Shown here piece after piece: positions 27,219 to 37,694 of a DNA stretch of 64,000 bases (the first letter of the stretch is position 1; the number at the start of each line of letters is the position of its first letter). The DNA lies in the NCBI RefSeq assembly GCF_900105185.1, contig NZ_FNTJ01000002.1, positions 1-64,000 on the forward strand, written 5' to 3'. This stretch comes from Pseudomonas saponiphila (GTDB taxonomy: Bacteria > Pseudomonadota > Gammaproteobacteria > Pseudomonadales > Pseudomonadaceae). The translations under genes and the position numbers were made by a program. Under the pieces are notes generated by a model that made no database searches, had not been told where the DNA came from, and saw only the letters and a program-made list of their open reading frames with translations.

Positions 27219-27939
27219 AATTTCCGCCCTGCATAAATACTACGGCGACCACCATGTGCTCAAAGGCATCGACCTGAGCATCGAGGAAGGCCAGGTGGTG
27301 GCGATCATCGGACGCAGTGGCTCGGGCAAGAGCACTCTGCTACGCACCCTCAACGGCCTGGAGTCGATCAACGACGGGGTCATAGAGGTCGACGGCGAAT
27401 ACCTGGATGCCGCCCGCGCCGACCTGCGCAGCCTGCGGCAGAAGGTCGGCATGGTGTTCCAGCAGTTCAATCTGTTCCCTCACCTGAGCGTGGGTGAGAA
27501 CGTGATGCTGGCCCCGCAGGTGGTGCAGAAGGTGCCCAAGGCCCGGGCTGCCGAGCTGGCGCGGCAGATGCTGGCCCGGGTCGGCCTGGCAGAGAAGTTC
27601 GACGCCTTCCCCGATCGCCTGTCCGGCGGTCAGCAACAACGGGTGGCGATCGCCCGGGCCTTGGCGATGTCGCCCAAGGTGCTGCTGTGCGATGAAATCA
27701 CCTCGGCCCTGGACCCTGAGCTGGTCAATGAAGTGCTCAGCGTGGTGCGCCAGCTGGCCCGGGACGGCATGACCCTGATCATGGTCACCCATGAGATGCG
27801 CTTTGCCCGGGAAGTGGGCGACAAACTGGTGTTCATGCACCAGGGCAAGGTGCATGAAGTGGGCGATCCGAAGCTATTGTTCGCCAACCCGCAGACCGCC
27901 GAACTGGCGAACTTCATCGGCAGCACCGAGCAGGCTTGA
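27205..27939 (+). CDS. Amino-acid ABC transporter ATP-binding protein
   Basis: A 244-residue GlnQ/HisP-type ATPase with Walker A GRSGSGKS near residue 36, the Q-loop (VGMVFQQFNLFPH), signature LSGGQQQR, Walker B VLLCDEITSALDP and the switch histidine in MVTHEM. It powers import through the two upstream permeases. The ATG at 27205 has AAAGGAGA 7 bases upstream within the permease gene. This importer sits between trxA and ppx and appears to be a cassette added to an otherwise conserved core block; specificity is unknown. Confidence 0.93.
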   Translation: MPLLRISALHKYYGDHHVLKGIDLSIEEGQVVAIIGRSGSGKSTLLRTLNGLESINDGVIEVDGEYLDAARADLRSLRQKVGMVFQQFNLFPHLSVGENVMLAPQVVQKVPKARAAELARQMLARVGLAEKFDAFPDRLSGGQQQRVAIARALAMSPKVLLCDEITSALDPELVNEVLSVVRQLARDGMTLIMVTHEMRFAREVGDKLVFMHQGKVHEVGDPKLLFANPQTAELANFIGSTEQA

Positions 27940-28093
27940 GGCCACCCGATCGCAGGGGCCGGCTGACCGGCGTACAGCGACAGCAGCGCCTGCCGCAGGT
28001 TTTGTGCGTTGAATCAACGCATTGGACACTGCGCGTTGGCGCAGGCCGTTGATCGTGGCAGGATGGCGAGGTTATCGACCGAGACCCCCAACC

Positions 28094-29596
28094 ATGCCCC
28101 AATCCCAAGCCAAGAATCTGTCCCTGATCGCCGCAATCGATCTGGGCTCCAACAGCTTTCACATGGTCGTGGCCAAGGCCCGGAACGGTGAGATCCGCAT
28201 ACTCGAGCGGCTCGGTGAAAAGGTCCAACTGGCCGCCGGCATCGACGAAGAACGCCAGCTCAACGAAGAATCCATGCAGCGCGGGCTCGACTGCCTCAAG
28301 CGCTTCGCCCAACTGATCAACGGCATGCCGCCGGGCACGGTGCGTATCGTCGGCACCAACGCCCTGCGCGAGGCGCGCAACCGTGGCGAATTCATTCGCC
28401 GTGCCGAAGAAATCCTCGGCCACCCGGTGGAAGTCATCTCCGGCCGTGAAGAAGCCCGCCTGATCTACCTCGGGGTGTCCCATACCCTGGCCGACACCCC
28501 GGGCAAACGCCTGGTGGCCGACATCGGCGGCGGCAGTACCGAATTCATCATCGGCCAGCGCTTCGAGCCGCTGCTGCGCGAGAGCCTGCAGATGGGTTGC
28601 GTGAGCTTCACCCAGCGCTACTTCCGCGACGGCAAGGTCACCCCCGCCCGCTACGCCCAGGCCTACACCGCCGCGCGCCTGGAGATCATGAGCATCGAAC
28701 ATGCCCTGCATCGCCTGACCTGGGACGAAGCCATCGGCTCGTCCGGAACCATCCGCGCCATCGGCCTGGCCCTCAAGGCCGGCGGCCAGGGCACTGGCGA
28801 AGTCAACGCCGAAGGCCTGGCCTGGCTCAAGCGCAAGCTGTTCAAGCTGGGCGACGCCGAGAAGATCGACTTCGAAGGCATCAAGCCCGACCGCCGGGCG
28901 ATCTTCCCGGCGGGCCTGGCGATTCTCGAAGCGATCTTCGACGCCCTGGAACTGCAACGCATGGACCACTGCGAGGGCGCCCTGCGTGAAGGCGTGCTCT
29001 ACGACCTGCTGGGCCGTCACCACCACGAAGACGTCCGCGAACGCACCCTCAGCTCGTTGATGGAGCGTTACCACGTCGACCTGGAACAGGCCTCGCGCGT
29101 CGAAGGCAAGGCCCTGCGCGCCTTCGACCAGGTCGCCGCGGACTGGGACCTGGAAGACGGCGTCTGGCGCGAACTGCTGGGCTGGGCGGCCAAGGTCCAC
29201 GAAGTGGGCCTGGATATCGCCCACTACCACTACCACAAGCACGGCGCCTACCTGATCGAGCACTCGGACCTGGCCGGTTTCTCCCGGGAAGACCAGCAGA
29301 TGCTGGCGCTGCTGGTGCGTGGCCACCGCCGCAACATCCCCAAGGAAAAATTCGCCGAGTTCGGCGACGACGGCATCAAGCTGATCCGTCTGTGCGTGCT
29401 GCTGCGTTTCGCCATCCTGTTCCACCACATCCGCGGCACCCAGCAGATGCCCCAGGTGAGCCTGCGCGCCAGCGGCGATCAGCTGGATGTGGAGTTCCCG
29501 GAGCACTGGCTGGATGAAAACCAGCTGACCCAGGCCGACTTCGCCCTGGAAGCCGAATGGCTGACCCGGGTCGGCATCGTGCTCAACGTCCGCTGA
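28094..29596 (+). CDS. ppx: Exopolyphosphatase
   Basis: A 500-residue Ppx/GppA phosphatase that removes terminal phosphates from long-chain polyphosphate. The ASKHA-fold ATPase-like motifs are clear: [16 protein letters not shown] at the start and [12 protein letters not shown] near residue 145; the C-terminal half is HD-like and helical ([18 protein letters not shown]). The ATG at 28094 gives the usual N-terminus. It is convergent with ppk, with a REP pair and a shared terminator between, the usual Pseudomonas arrangement. Confidence 0.95.
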   Translation: MPQSQAKNLSLIAAIDLGSNSFHMVVAKARNGEIRILERLGEKVQLAAGIDEERQLNEESMQRGLDCLKRFAQLINGMPPGTVRIVGTNALREARNRGEFIRRAEEILGHPVEVISGREEARLIYLGVSHTLADTPGKRLVADIGGGSTEFIIGQRFEPLLRESLQMGCVSFTQRYFRDGKVTPARYAQAYTAARLEIMSIEHALHRLTWDEAIGSSGTIRAIGLALKAGGQGTGEVNAEGLAWLKRKLFKLGDAEKIDFEGIKPDRRAIFPAGLAILEAIFDALELQRMDHCEGALREGVLYDLLGRHHHEDVRERTLSSLMERYHVDLEQASRVEGKALRAFDQVAADWDLEDGVWRELLGWAAKVHEVGLDIAHYHYHKHGAYLIEHSDLAGFSREDQQMLALLVRGHRRNIPKEKFAEFGDDGIKLIRLCVLLRFAILFHHIRGTQQMPQVSLRASGDQLDVEFPEHWLDENQLTQADFALEAEWLTRVGIVLNVR

Positions 29597-29609
29597 CCTG
29601 CCACGGACC

Positions 29610-29693
29610 TGTAGGAGCCGGCTTGCCGGCGAAGAGGCCGCGAAACCTTGCATCACTCGCTGGGAAGTCTTCGCTGGCAAGCCAGCTCCAACA
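29610..29693. repeat. Inverted pair of Pseudomonas REP elements
   Basis: The same family as at 13734: TGTAGGAGCCGGCTTGCCGG plus CGAAG (29610-29634) faces CTTCGCTGGCAAGCCAGCTC plus CAACA (29669-29693). It lies right after the ppx stop, before the shared terminator. Confidence 0.85.
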
Positions 29694-29710
29694 GCTCTTG
29701 CAAACCGCAC

Positions 29711-29746
29711 AAAAAAGGCCAGCCCGGTACTCGGGCTGGCCTTTTT
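29711..29746. terminator. Bidirectional terminator between ppx and ppk
   Basis: AAAAAGGCCAGCCCG and CGGGCTGGCCTTTTT make a perfect long stem around a short loop, with A- and T-runs on the two sides, midway between the convergent ppx and ppk genes. Confidence 0.92.
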
Positions 29747-29764
29747 CATTGACGCCTGTCGCGC

Positions 29765-31978
29765 TTAACGCACCGGCAACACCGGGCTGCCAAGGCGCTC
29801 CAGCAAGGTCGCCTGGGCACTGCGCGGGTTCTGGTTGCCGGTCGGCGTGTTACGGATGTAACGACCGTCGGACTGCAGGCTCCAGCTGTGGGTGTTATCG
29901 GTGAGATAGCTTTCCAGCTCTTTCTTGACCCGCAGGATCAGCTTCTTGCCTTCCACCGGGAAGCAGGTTTCGACCCGTTTATCGAGGTTGCGCTCCATCC
30001 AGTCGGCACTGGACAGGAACATCTGTTCCTCGCCGCCGTTGAGGAAGTAGAACACCCGGGTGTGCTCCAGGAAGCGGCCGATGATCGAGCGCACGTGGAT
30101 GTTGTGCGATACCCCGGCAATCCCCGGACGCAGGCAGCACATGCCGCGCACCACCAGATCAATGCGCACGCCGGACTGGCTGGCCTTGTACAACGCGCGA
30201 ATGATCTTCGGATCGGTCAGCGAGTTGAACTTGGCGATGATGTGCGCGGGCTTGCCGTCCAGGGCGAACTGAGTCTCCCGGGCGATCATGTCGAGCATGC
30301 CCTTCTTCAGGGTGAACGGCGCATGCAACAGCTTCTTCATGCGCAGGGTCTTGCCCATGCCGATCAGCTGGCTGAACAGTTTGCCAACGTCTTCGCACAA
30401 CGCGTCGTCGGAGGTCAGCAAGCTGTAGTCGGTGTACAGACGGGCGTTGGCCGCGTGGTAGTTGCCGGTGCCCAGGTGCGCATAACGCACGATTTCGCCG
30501 GCTTCGCGACGCAGGATCAGCATCATCTTGGCGTGGGTCTTGAAACCCACCACGCCGTAGATCACCACCGCGCCGGCCGCTTGCAGGCGGCTGGCCATCT
30601 GCAGGTTGGACTCTTCGTCGAACCGCGCCCGCAATTCGATCACCGCGGTGACTTCCTTGCCATTACGCGCCGCATCCACCAGGGCATCGACGATTTCCGA
30701 GTTGGCGCCGCTGCGGTACAGGGTCTGACGCACCGCCAGAACGTGCGGGTCCTTGGCGGCCTGGCGCAGCAGGTCGACCACCGGGGTGAAGGATTCGAAC
30801 GGGTGCAGCAGCAGGATGTCCTGCTTGCTGATGACGCTGAAGATGTTCTCGCTGTTCTGCAGCAGCTTGGGAATCTGCGGGGTGAACGGGGTGTATTGCA
30901 GCTCCGGGTGGCTGTCCAGGCCGGTGATGCTGAACAGCCGCGTGAGGTTCACCGGGCCATTGACCTGATACAGCTCGGTTTCGTGCAGGTTGAACTGCTT
31001 GAGCAGGTAATCCGACAGGTGTTTCGGGCAGGTGTCGGCCACTTCCAGGCGCACGGCGTCACCGTAGCGCCGGGAGAACAGCTCGCCGCGCAGGGCGCGG
31101 GCCAGGTCTTCGACGTCCTCGGTGTCCACCGCCAGGTCGGCGTTACGGGTCAGGCGGAACTGATAGCAGCCTTTTACCTTCATGCCCTGGAACAGGTCAT
31201 CGGCGTGGGCGTGGATCATCGACGAGAGGAAGACATAGTTGTCGCCAGGGCCGCCGACTTCTTCCGGCACCTTGATGATCCGCGGCAACAGGCGTGGCGC
31301 CGGGATGATCGCCAGGCCCGAATCGCGACCGAAGGCGTCGATGCCTTCCAGCTCGACGATGAAGTTCAGGCTCTTGTTCACCAGCAACGGGAACGGGTGC
31401 GTCGGGTCCAGGCCAATGGGGGTGATGATCGGCGCGATCTCGTCGCGGAAGTAGCGGCGTACCCAGGTCTTGAGCTTGGCGGTCCAGTAGCGGCGACGGA
31501 TGAAGCGAACCTGGTGCTTCTCCAGTTCCGGCAACAGGATATCGTTGAGGATCGCGTACTGGCGGTCGACCTGACCGTGCACCAGTTCGCTGATCCGCGC
31601 CAGCGCCTGATGCGGCTGCAAGCCGTCGGCCCCAGCCTGCTCACGGGCGAAGGTGATCTGCTTCTTCAGGCCGGCGACACGGATCTCGAAGAACTCGTCC
31701 AGGTTGCTGGAGAAGATCAGCAGGAACTTCAGGCGCTCCAGCAGCGGGTAGGACTCGTCCAGCGCCTGTTCCAGCACGCGGATGTTGAATTGCAGCTGCG
31801 AGAGCTCGCGGTGAATGTACAGGCTGCTGTCATCCAGGTTGGGGATGACAATGGCCGGCGCCGGTGGCGCCTCGGCCACCGCGGGCGCGGGTTCCAGTTC
31901 CGGCGGGGTTTCAACCACTGGCTCGACCACCGGCTGAGCGTCTTTTACGGCAACTTCTGAGAGTCCTTCAGTATTCAT
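29765..31978 (-). CDS. ppk: Polyphosphate kinase 1
   Basis: A 737-residue PPK1 that polymerises the gamma-phosphate of ATP into polyphosphate. A proline/alanine/glutamate-rich N-terminal extension (about residues 10-45) is followed by the N, head and two catalytic C domains. The two conserved histidines are visible: H482 in GFKTHAKMM (the autophosphorylated residue) and H639 in [10 protein letters not shown], 157 residues apart, as in E. coli PPK1. It opposes ppx across a shared terminator and lies 18 bases after hemB on the same strand. Confidence 0.96.
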   Translation of the reverse strand: MNTEGLSEVAVKDAQPVVEPVVETPPELEPAPAVAEAPPAPAIVIPNLDDSSLYIHRELSQLQFNIRVLEQALDESYPLLERLKFLLIFSSNLDEFFEIRVAGLKKQITFAREQAGADGLQPHQALARISELVHGQVDRQYAILNDILLPELEKHQVRFIRRRYWTAKLKTWVRRYFRDEIAPIITPIGLDPTHPFPLLVNKSLNFIVELEGIDAFGRDSGLAIIPAPRLLPRIIKVPEEVGGPGDNYVFLSSMIHAHADDLFQGMKVKGCYQFRLTRNADLAVDTEDVEDLARALRGELFSRRYGDAVRLEVADTCPKHLSDYLLKQFNLHETELYQVNGPVNLTRLFSITGLDSHPELQYTPFTPQIPKLLQNSENIFSVISKQDILLLHPFESFTPVVDLLRQAAKDPHVLAVRQTLYRSGANSEIVDALVDAARNGKEVTAVIELRARFDEESNLQMASRLQAAGAVVIYGVVGFKTHAKMMLILRREAGEIVRYAHLGTGNYHAANARLYTDYSLLTSDDALCEDVGKLFSQLIGMGKTLRMKKLLHAPFTLKKGMLDMIARETQFALDGKPAHIIAKFNSLTDPKIIRALYKASQSGVRIDLVVRGMCCLRPGIAGVSHNIHVRSIIGRFLEHTRVFYFLNGGEEQMFLSSADWMERNLDKRVETCFPVEGKKLILRVKKELESYLTDNTHSWSLQSDGRYIRNTPTGNQNPRSAQATLLERLGSPVLPVR

Positions 31979-31996
31979 CGCGTGTTCCTGGGAGGG

Positions 31997-33136
<1,140 letters not shown>

Positions 33137-33217
33137 TCACGTCGAGACACATTTCGATACTTTCCCGAACGTCGTCGAAGGGGTAGGCTGCGCGTTCATT
33201 TCGCCAGCATCCAGACA

Positions 33218-33844
33218 ATGCTCCAACAATTTCTTCAGGATTTCGGCTACTTCGCCCTCTTTCTCGGCACGTTTTTCGAAGGCGAGACCATTCTGGTTCT
33301 TGCCGGGTTTCTTGCGTTCCGCGGATACATGGATATCAAGCTGGTGATGATCGTCGCCTTCCTCGGCAGCTATGCCGGTGACCAGCTGTGGTACTTCCTG
33401 GGACGCAAGCATGGCCGCAAGCTGCTGGCGCGCAAGCCGCGCTGGCAAATGATGGGCGACCGAGCGCTGGAGCATATCCGCAAGCATCCGGATATCTGGG
33501 TGCTGAGTTTCCGCTTCGTCTACGGCCTGCGCACCGTGATGCCGGTGGCCATTGGTCTGTCCGGCTATCCGCCGGGCCGCTATTTGCTGCTCAACGGCAT
33601 TGGCGCGGCCATCTGGGCTGTGGCCCTGGCCCAGGCCGCCTACCATTTCGGCGCGGTCATGGAAGGCATGCTCGGCAGCATCAAGAAGTACGAGCTGTGG
33701 GTCCTGGGCGCCCTTCTGGTGCTGGGCTTCGGCCTGTGGCTGCGCCGGCGTTTCAAGAACGCCCGCCTGGCCAAGCAGATCTACGACGCCGAACAGGCCG
33801 CCGCGCAAGACAAGACCAAGGCTCCGACCACACCAGTGGAGTGA
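33218..33844 (+). CDS. DedA-family membrane protein
   Basis: A 208-residue inner-membrane protein of the DedA/VTT family, now linked to undecaprenyl-phosphate or phospholipid flipping. It has the re-entrant loop motif ILVLAGFLAFRGYMD with FEGET, the conserved GDQLWYFLGRKHGRK and FVYGLRTVMPVAIGLSGY, and a basic cytoplasmic tail. The ATG at 33218 is chosen because the conserved N-terminus QQFLQDFGYFALFLGTF begins there. It is divergent from hemB and followed by elbB on the same strand. Confidence 0.9.
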   Translation: MLQQFLQDFGYFALFLGTFFEGETILVLAGFLAFRGYMDIKLVMIVAFLGSYAGDQLWYFLGRKHGRKLLARKPRWQMMGDRALEHIRKHPDIWVLSFRFVYGLRTVMPVAIGLSGYPPGRYLLLNGIGAAIWAVALAQAAYHFGAVMEGMLGSIKKYELWVLGALLVLGFGLWLRRRFKNARLAKQIYDAEQAAAQDKTKAPTTPVE

Positions 33845-33895
33845 GACGCTGGTCATTTGGCATGCTGTCGGCACCCTTAACCAGGAGAAACAACC

Positions 33896-34561
33896 ATGAG
33901 CAAAAAAGTTGCAGTGATCCTTTCCGGTTGCGGCGTGTTCGACGGTGCCGAGATCCACGAGAGCGTGCTCACCTTGCTGCGCCTCGACCAGCGTGGAGCC
34001 CAGGTGCAGTGCTTTGCCCCGAACATCCCGCAGATGCATGTGCTCAACCACCTGACCGGCGAAACCATGGCCGAAACCCGCAACGTGCTGGTGGAATCGG
34101 CGCGCATTGCCCGTGGCCAGGTCAAGGACCTGCATGAAGCCAGCGTCGACGACTTCGACGCGCTGATCATTCCCGGCGGCTTCGGTGCAGCCAAGAATCT
34201 GTCCAGCTTCGCCACCGAAGGCGCGGCCTGCACGGTCCAGGCCGACGTCCTGGCCCTGGCCGAAGCTTTTGCCGAAGCGGGCAAGCCGGTAGGCCTGATG
34301 TGCATCGCCCCGGCCCTGGCGGCGAAGATCTACGGTCCGGGCGTGACCTGCACCATCGGTAACGACGCCGATACCGCAGCGGTCCTGGGCAAGATGGGCG
34401 CCAGCCACGCCGAATGCGCCGTAGGCGACATCATCGAAGACAAGGCGCGCAAGCTGGTGAGCACCCCCGCCTACATGCTGGCGCAATCCATCAGCGAAGC
34501 CGCTTCCGGCATCAACAAGCTGGTGGACCGGGTGCTGGAACTGACCCACGAAGGCGAATAA
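33896..34561 (+). CDS. elbB: Isoprenoid biosynthesis glyoxalase ElbB
   Basis: A 221-residue DJ-1/PfpI-superfamily protein. It has the family nucleophile region PVGLMCIAPALAAKIYG with a cysteine at the elbow, IIPGGFGAAKNLSSFA, and the N-terminal VILSGCGVFDGAEIHE typical of ElbB (YhbL). ElbB has been linked to early isoprenoid synthesis in E. coli and has glyoxalase activity; its role here is inferred. AGGAGA lies 8 bases before the ATG. A small hairpin follows the stop. Confidence 0.93.
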   Translation: MSKKVAVILSGCGVFDGAEIHESVLTLLRLDQRGAQVQCFAPNIPQMHVLNHLTGETMAETRNVLVESARIARGQVKDLHEASVDDFDALIIPGGFGAAKNLSSFATEGAACTVQADVLALAEAFAEAGKPVGLMCIAPALAAKIYGPGVTCTIGNDADTAAVLGKMGASHAECAVGDIIEDKARKLVSTPAYMLAQSISEAASGINKLVDRVLELTHEGE

Positions 34562-34568
34562 GCGCCCC

Positions 34569-34592
34569 GCCACAAGGACAACCTCCTGTGGC
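34569..34592 (+). terminator. Possible hairpin terminator after elbB
   Basis: GCCACA (34569-34574) pairs with TGTGGC (34587-34592), with extra AGG/CCT pairing inside, 7 bases after the elbB stop. No T-run follows, so confidence is low. Confidence 0.35.
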
Positions 34593-34704
34593 GAGGACAC
34601 CGTTCAAGCCGGGCCGCTAAGCGGCCGCACAGCCGAATGCCGCACTGCAGCCGACTCCCCGCCGGCTGCACACACCCAAAGGCTCCTGTGGCACCCCAGG
34701 CCCT

Positions 34705-35160
34705 TCAGACCTGACGCGACAGCCGGGTCAGAATCCGATCCAGCGCATTGGCAAATGCCTGCTTCTCCCGATCGCCATAGGGCGCCTGCCCACCGCTGAC
34801 CTGCCCCTGCTCCCGCAGATCGGTAAACAGATTGCGCACCGCCAGGCGCTCGCCCATGTTCTGCGCGTCGAACTCCTTGCCCCGCGGGTCCAGGGCGGCC
34901 ACACCCTTTTTCACCAGGCGATCGGCCAACGGCACATCGCTGCAGATCACCAATTCGCCCGGCACCGCGTGCTCCACCAGATAATCGTCGGCGGCATCCG
35001 GACCGCTGGGCACCACGATCAGCCGGACGCAGGCAAACGCCGGCTTGATCTGCGCCTGCCCGGCCACCAACACCACCTCGAACTGACGCTTCAAGGCGAA
35101 GCGCACTACCTGATCCTTGGCCGCCTTGGGGCAAGCGTCGGCATCGATCCACACACGCAT
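34705..35160 (-). CDS. YaiI/YqxD (DUF188) family protein
   Basis: A 151-residue member of the DUF188 family (YaiI in E. coli), which has a PIN-like/NYN-type fold. It starts MRVWIDADACPKAAKDQV, with the family's DADACP motif, and has the conserved GPDAADDYLVEHA and SDVPLADRLVKKG segments. No enzymatic activity is firmly known; a nuclease-like role is inference from the fold. The ATG at 35160 is fixed by the conserved N-terminus. An inverted repeat at 35189-35220 lies upstream. Confidence 0.9.
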   Translation of the reverse strand: MRVWIDADACPKAAKDQVVRFALKRQFEVVLVAGQAQIKPAFACVRLIVVPSGPDAADDYLVEHAVPGELVICSDVPLADRLVKKGVAALDPRGKEFDAQNMGERLAVRNLFTDLREQGQVSGGQAPYGDREKQAFANALDRILTRLSRQV

Positions 35161-35188
35161 TGAATGTTCTCCTTCCAGAATGCAAAAC

Positions 35189-35220
35189 GGGCAAGCCACC
35201 CCGTAGAGCCGGCTTGCCCG
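35189..35220. repeat. REP-like hairpin (CGGGCAAGCC/GGCTTGCCCG)
   Basis: Perfect 10-bp arms at 35189-35198 and 35211-35220. The right part (GTAGAGCCGGCTTGCCCGCG) is a degenerate REP core. It lies just after the iron permease stop on the minus strand and may serve as its transcript end. Confidence 0.6.
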
Positions 35221-35237
35221 CGATCAAGCGCGCAGCG

Positions 35238-37136
35238 TCAAGAAGCCTGCAAACGCCGCTTCTCACTCAGGCGACTGCGACTATAAAGCACCACGATCGC
35301 CAGGATCGCCAGCGCCTGGGCACCCAGCGAGTAAGCGTCGGCATGGATCCCCAGCCAATCGAAGTCGAAGAACGGCACCGGCCGAGTACCGAAGATACCG
35401 GCTTCCTGCAAGGCCTTGACCCCGTGCCCGGCGAACACCACCGACAAGGCGCAGAGCAGCGCCGCGTTGATGCCGAAGAACAGCGCCAGCGGCAGCTTGG
35501 CCGAGCCCCGCAGGATCACCCAGGCCAGGCCCACCAACAGCACCAGGGCGGTGGCACCGCCAGCCAGTACCGCGTTGTGCCCAGCAGGCCCCGCCTGTAG
35601 CCACAGGGTTTCGTAGAACAGGATCACCTCGAACAGCTCGCGATACACCGAGAAGAACGCCAGCACGGCAAAGCCAAAACGCCCGCCGCCGCCCACCAGG
35701 CTGCTCTTGATGTAGTCCTGCCAGGCCGCCGCATGCCGACGATCGTGCATCCACACCCCGAGCCACAGCACCATGACACTGGCGAACAGCGCCGTGGCCC
35801 CCTCCAGCAGTTCGCGCTGGGAGCCACTGACGTCGATCACATAAGCCGCCAGTGCCCAGGTACCCAAGCCCGCCAGTAGCGCCAGGCCCCAACCGACGTT
35901 GACGCTACGCACCGCCGATTGCTGGCCGGTGTTGCGCAGGAAGGCAAGGATCGCCGCCAGCACCAGGATCGCTTCCAGGCCTTCGCGCAGCAGGATCAGC
36001 AAGCCGGAGATGAAACTCAGGGACCAGCTCAGGCTATCGCCGCCCAGAAGCTCGGCGGATTCCTTGAGCTTGGCCTTGGCCGCGTCCAGGCGCTGTTCGG
36101 CCTGAGCCACCGGCAAACCGTCCTGCAGCGACTGACGGTAGGCCATCAGGGCTTTTTCCGTGTCCTTGCGCACCGTGGCATCGACGTTGTCCAGGGAGCT
36201 TTCCACCAGCTCGAAGCCCTCCAGATACGCCGCTACCGACAGATCGTAGGCCTGTTCATGGTCGCCGTTGCGATAGGCCGCAAGACTCTTGTCCAGGGTC
36301 GATGCGGTGTAGTCGAGCAACTGCCCCGGACCACGCTTGACCTGAGGCGGCTGGGCCCGTTGGGCACGGAAGGTCGCGGCTGCCTGCGGGCCCTGGGCGG
36401 CCAGCACTTCAGCGGGCGTTTGCCGGGACAGATCGGCCAGGTTGAAGCCCTGCTCGCTCTTGGCCGCCGCCGGATCGGCGCTGAATCCGGCAATGTAGGT
36501 CGCCAGGTCCCAACGCTGACGGTCATCCAGCTGATCGGCGAAGGCCGGCATGTCCGTACCTTCGACCCCCAGACCCAGGGTGTTGTAGACCGCGTACAGG
36601 CTCAGGCGATCAAGGCGCTCGGCATCTCGCAGATTGGCCGGTGGCGGGGTCATGCCCACACCCGCCGGACCATCGCCAGCACCTTTCTCGCCGTGGCAGA
36701 CCGAGCAATGCTGGGCATACAGCGGCGCGCCGCGGCTCGGGTCCGGGGTGATGACCGGTGCCTGGCTGACCTCATAGGCCACCGCCAGCTTGGCTCCCAT
36801 CTGCCGCGCCAGGCGTGCCACCTGGCCGCCCTCGGCGCGCTCGTCCACGGCCTTGCGCAGGCTGGCGATACCTTGCTCCAGCTCGGCCTTCTCCGGCTTG
36901 GCCGGCAGATCGGCGATCAGCCCCTGCAAGACCCCGAGAAACTCCACCTGCTCGCGGTATTCGGACTCGTCGACAACCTTGCCGGCTTCAACCGTGGGCG
37001 GGTAATCGGCACCAATGTAATCCAGCAGATGCAGGGCCTTGGGCGCGCCGTCGACGGTATCGGCCAGCAGCTTGGAGCTGCAGAGCGCAAGTACCGGCAG
37101 CACCAGCAACGCCAGTAAACGGGAAGGGCCAGTCAT
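35238..37136 (-). CDS. Cytochrome c/FTR1 family iron permease
   Basis: A 632-residue fusion. A signal peptide (LLALLVLPVLALCSS) leads to a periplasmic part with a class I cytochrome c haem site CSVCH (144-148) and downstream GVEGTDMPAF as possible methionine-ligand loop. From about residue 375 comes an FTR1-type iron permease with seven hydrophobic segments and two RExxE iron motifs (LREGLEAIL and YRELFEVIL). Such proteins import iron, in related systems after ferrous iron oxidation; the haem part may handle the electron. No FetMO/EfeO partners lie alongside. I could not find a convincing Fur box upstream. Confidence 0.9.
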   Translation of the reverse strand: MTGPSRLLALLVLPVLALCSSKLLADTVDGAPKALHLLDYIGADYPPTVEAGKVVDESEYREQVEFLGVLQGLIADLPAKPEKAELEQGIASLRKAVDERAEGGQVARLARQMGAKLAVAYEVSQAPVITPDPSRGAPLYAQHCSVCHGEKGAGDGPAGVGMTPPPANLRDAERLDRLSLYAVYNTLGLGVEGTDMPAFADQLDDRQRWDLATYIAGFSADPAAAKSEQGFNLADLSRQTPAEVLAAQGPQAAATFRAQRAQPPQVKRGPGQLLDYTASTLDKSLAAYRNGDHEQAYDLSVAAYLEGFELVESSLDNVDATVRKDTEKALMAYRQSLQDGLPVAQAEQRLDAAKAKLKESAELLGGDSLSWSLSFISGLLILLREGLEAILVLAAILAFLRNTGQQSAVRSVNVGWGLALLAGLGTWALAAYVIDVSGSQRELLEGATALFASVMVLWLGVWMHDRRHAAAWQDYIKSSLVGGGGRFGFAVLAFFSVYRELFEVILFYETLWLQAGPAGHNAVLAGGATALVLLVGLAWVILRGSAKLPLALFFGINAALLCALSVVFAGHGVKALQEAGIFGTRPVPFFDFDWLGIHADAYSLGAQALAILAIVVLYSRSRLSEKRRLQAS

Positions 37137-37379
37137 GAACGAATCTCAAATGGAAATACGAAGTAACATATTGTTCACTCCCAATGAGTTTCGCTCAAGG
37201 CTTATTGCCCCGCTGAAACATCTTCGTTCAATGGCCGCTGGCCTCAGTCTGCAGCTTTCGCCGGCTTTGCCAGGCCCTCGCGCCCGAGGAAAAACCACTC
37301 ACCGCCCTTCCCGCGCCCTGATCGGCCATCGATAATGCGCCACCTTTCGCAGGTCTCGCCCAGGGAAAAAGAAGTACCC
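37137..37379. other. Gene-free leader between divergent loci
   Basis: No supported gene. On the minus strand it must hold the promoter of the iron permease; on the plus strand it precedes a decayed lipoprotein gene. An AACATATTGTT string near 37167 is the only small dyad. I see no clear Fur box. Confidence 0.4.
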
Positions 37380-37580
37380 ATGGCATCCCGCGCCCTCACC
37401 ACGATTGCCCTCAGCGCAGTCACTTTGCTTGCAGGCTGTTCGACCTTTCGACCTTTCGCAGCTACGACAACGAGCTCCAGGAAACCAATCGGCAACTGCG
37501 CGCCGGCAACCTAGATGCCGCTCTGATCCTGCTGCCGGCTTCGTCTACGAAGCCCTGGGCGAGAAGGACCTGGCCCCGGC
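37380..37580 (+). pseudogene. COG3014 family lipoprotein, frameshifted and internally deleted
   Basis: The start MASRALTTIALSAVTLLAGC is a clear lipoprotein signal, followed by STFR. The 8-base string ACCTTTCG is then tandemly duplicated (37443-37450, 37451-37458) and shifts the frame, ending at TAG near 37511. Reading past the duplication restores SYDNELQETNRQLRAGNLDA, the familiar COG3014 lipoprotein N-terminus. Near 37530 the text jumps to GFVYEALGEKDLA, a segment that in intact homologues lies far downstream, so most of the gene is missing. The usual neighbours of this gene (YcfL- and LpoB-like genes) are also absent. A terminator remains at 37652. Confidence 0.72.
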
Positions 37581-37651
37581 CCGGGATTCGGTGCGCATTC
37601 CCCTGTCGCGGGACACATCCCTGCGCTCCTGCGCTAAGGCGTATGCAAACG

Positions 37652-37680
37652 AAAAAGGCGACCCAGTGGGTCGCCTTTTT
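37652..37680. terminator. Bidirectional terminator between the relic and LysE gene
   Basis: AAAAAGGCGACCCA and TGGGTCGCCTTTTT form a near-perfect hairpin with one loop base, flanked by A- and T-runs. It now ends the LysE-family transcript (minus strand) and anything read from the relic. Confidence 0.9.
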
Positions 37681-37694
37681 TGTTTCTGAAAAAC

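Noticed and set aside
29741..29750. Exact TTTTTCAT (Tn4371-type attachment core) at 29742-29749
   Set aside because: It is the T-run of the ppx/ppk terminator, far from the transfer genes and not flanked by element DNA.
27914..31978. Long antisense open frames opposite ppx and ppk (and others such as 9934-11664 and 20694-22061)
   Set aside because: They are shadows of real genes in GC-rich DNA, with no ribosome sites or recognisable protein families.
37137..37200. Fur box upstream of the iron permease
   Set aside because: The leader has no stretch close to the GATAATGATAATCATTATC consensus; the small AACATATTGTT dyad is too weak.
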